Below are positions 61,546 to 64,000 of a stretch of DNA of 64,000 nt, piece after piece (positions within the stretch are counted from its first letter, which is position 1; every line of letters begins with the position of its first letter). Under the pieces are notes generated by a model. The model made no database searches, was not told the origin of the DNA, and saw only the letters and a program-made list of their open reading frames with translations. The DNA is from Pogona vitticeps (lineage: Eukaryota; Chordata; Lepidosauria; Squamata; Agamidae): NCBI RefSeq assembly GCF_051106095.1, contig NC_135791.1:10392501-10456500 (forward strand), written 5' to 3'. The position numbers and the translations under genes are program-made.

Positions 61546-64000
61546 TACTCATTTAATCTGCAGTCTGTCTACAAGCGGCACAGGCTTGGGTGGAATACCA
61601 TTAATGGGAAATATTTAGTCTGCAAAATATTGGGAGTGTCTGGAGACTCGCCAGGCTATACCGATCATGGGAGCGGCAGTTCAAGACCTAATGAGGGCCC
61701 TGGCTATCATGTCGGTACATATTAGAGATATGTGTGGCTGTTAGCACGTGCAGATGTCTTCCTATTTACCCATCCATCTCCTCTCTGTTTTTTTTTTCCA
61801 CCCCTCATCAGTTTTTTTTTTTTTAAATCCACTTTCCCTTGGGGATTATTCCCTCCTCCCACAAATGTGTGTCTTTGTGGTCTTTCCACTGTCACTTGCT
61901 ACTCCTTTTGCTTATGTTAAAGATACAGCCATGTCAGATCTTAGACTACAGCTCTCAGGGCCAGTTAAGCAAAGGAGATTCCACAGGCTGTAGCCACAGG
62001 CATGAGGGATCTCTAGGTGTCTTTGGTAGAAAATAAACCGGGGATCTAATCCCTGCCCTCAAAGTAGGAGAAAGACGACCCATCTCTTCTCTTTTGACCA
62101 ACCATAGTGCAGTTTAAAGCACACCCACTCCGTCTCTCAACCTTATAGGCATGCAATGGACTAGAGACCCAAGTCTTCACATGGGTTTGCCATTATCAGT
62201 ATTGATGCTGAAGTTGCTGCTGTAGACAGACATAATGTAGTGATGGCTAACACGGTTGCCTGAGTGAACCACAGAGTTGACATCTAGACAAAGGGGCAAT
62301 AAGGTAGGAATTGAGTGCTTGACAGGCTGCAGGCTCCCCCCTCTCTCTTATGTTTCACTCAACTTACTAAGTACCAGAGATGGGAAAGGCTGTTTAGGAT
62401 GCTAGCAGAGAAAACACCCATAAGCTAGCATGTAAGTCTGGCCTCCAAAGGGTTAACTTACAGGTGGGCTTTTTATACAAAAATAAAGAACATTAGCAGG
62501 TATATAAAGACAATCTTCTTGCAAGACAACCGGCCCAGCTCAAGATGAAATGATACATTTCTTAGCTCGTTGGATGTCAGTTAGGATGGAAATGAGTTTG
62601 TCCTTTTCTGTTCCCAGGACCACGAATGTAGTTGGCTTGGAAGAGAAAGTAAGGTGAGAGAGTTCATGACTTGATATATTTGCAACAGAGAAAATACAGA
62701 GCCTGGGTTTTTGATGACATATTTTCCTTTTTCATGCATTGGACTTACAGGTTTTCAGTGCTTCTACATTGGTAGACTGTCAATATTCATTAATTTAATA
62801 CTGAGTATGCTAATGAGGAGGAACTGCTCAATCTCTTCAGGTAGACCTAGAGCCCCATGACCAGCCCTGTCGTCCTCCACGTGGATTCCCTCACTAGCAT
62901 TGGGATGGATCTTCATTCCAGTGCCATAGGATCATGGCCACTGCTTGTGGCTTTGGGCAGCTCTCCAGACAAAGGCATCCCAGTTATTTAGGAATGGAGC
63001 AACCTCTCTTCCAAGCCCCTCTCTCCCCAATTCCTGGGCAGGGAAGAGGGCCCAAGGCAAGCAATTCCTCACTGAGTGCCTTCGTGGGGCACCCTAAACC
63101 AGCTGCCTGGAAGCCCCAAATCTGCCTCTCCCTGGCTAAAGACAGGGTAAGCAGAAGTACAACCCTTGCCGCTCACACACACTGTTGGCAAGCCAAGCCA
63201 TTTTGGCAGAGGAGGCAGAGGACCCCACTGAGACCCTCTTGTTCACTGGCAGGAAAAGGACAAGAATGACCACTGAGGGCTCCATCCCTCCAACCCCCCC
63301 CCACCGGGTTGTGGTGGGGCCAGCCCTGACTCCTGGGGTCTCTCCAACAAACACGTCTCACCAACATGTCTCTCCCAGCAGAAATTCTTCCACCACAGGG
63401 GTTAAACTGACCACCAATCTATGGACCGACTGTGAGGATTCCAGCTCTAGAAGCCCAGGATGTCATTTCCCAGATTGGACTCTGCTATAAGGGAGGAGAT
63501 TCCCTGGAGGCTTAGATTCCTTGCCACATGTCTGTCTATTGCCTATGACCATAATGGAGATCTTTAAGCCTTCAGGCCACAGGTAGCCGCAGAGTCTGTT
63601 TTTTCAACCTTTGGAGTGCCCTTCCTCAGTAAAACATCCAGAAAAATAAACCCCCAAAAGGGGAGGGAGAGGAAAGGTTTTCATGTGTCTTGTTTGTTTT
63701 CAAATTGAGAAAGCTGTACCAGAAGGTTCTAGATATGCAAAGATGACATACACCCATCCATCCTCTGAAGCCTTCCTAGCTCTGAGTCACAGGCAAAGTT
63801 CACACTTCAATTTTCTTGCAAGTGAAAATTCTGGGGTTTGCCTGTGGTACTTACTTTATGGAACTTGCTAGGTGCTTGGCCATGGTGTAGGGCCTGGCCC
63901 TGTAATCCCCAGGTTGCCCATTTTGTCCCCATTGGTTCAGAATGGTTTATGACACAGGAAGGGAACTGCAACACACAAGTCTCCAATTTAGAAGAACATA
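61546..64000. other. unassigned sequence to window end
   Basis: No exon could be linked to the CNNM-like gene or to another family. 62930-63490 is GC-richer and has overlapping short frames. A 35-bp block at 62620-62654 between cccag and gtgaga looks exon-like by splice borders alone. Poly-T runs lie near 61790-61825. Confidence 0.35.

Noticed and set aside
62934-63490. Overlapping frames as possible C-terminal CNNM exons
   Set aside because: Neither frame shows the CNNM C-terminal words (such as the Ser/Pro-rich LSRSASLSYPD type), and no consistent splice borders were seen.

Overview
The window is nuclear DNA of a squamate reptile, most likely a lizard. The evidence is its repeats: a Sauria SINE, other tRNA-derived SINEs, BovB, CR1, L2-like and squamate-type L1 LINEs, hAT and TA-target DNA elements, and (ttta)n runs. 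These surround vertebrate genes with spliced exons. No bacterial-type, organellar or CRISPR features were seen.

Layout. 1-11.6 kb is intergenic and repeat-rich: SINEs, a solo LTR, a 257-bp MITE, and CR1. NUDC (+, 12081-25664, nine coding exons, 341 aa) follows a CpG-rich TATA-less promoter. Its introns hold two hAT fold-back MITEs, a CR1, a BovB and a young 5'-truncated L1. NR0B2/SHP (+, two exons, 28864-33504, 254 aa) follows. It has a TATA-like box and, about 230 bp upstream of that, an inverted repeat closely resembling the bile-acid receptor (FXR) element of mammalian SHP promoters. A repeat-filled stretch leads to a CpG island with a TATA-type promoter and the single-exon TRNP1 reading frame (+, 41304-41864, 186 aa). 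42-55 kb is intergenic, with hAT, SINE and LINE copies. At 55.2-59.4 kb lies a damaged gene of the CNNM (cyclin M) magnesium-transporter family: signal peptide, DUF21 domain, CBS pair and cyclic-nucleotide-binding-like part are recognisable over four exons, but frames, one splice donor and the start of exon 3 are broken. The last 4.6 kb is repeats and unassigned sequence.

NUDC, NR0B2 and TRNP1 are neighbours in human 1p36 too, so the block is conserved. Here all three point the same way, NR0B2 lies downstream of NUDC, and no KDF1 was recognised between NUDC and TRNP1. The genes do not form a pathway: NUDC is a dynein/HSP90 co-factor, SHP a nuclear-receptor co-repressor in bile-acid feedback, and TRNP1 a chromatin-associated regulator of neural progenitors. 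The least expected content is the CNNM-family gene remnant beside TRNP1.
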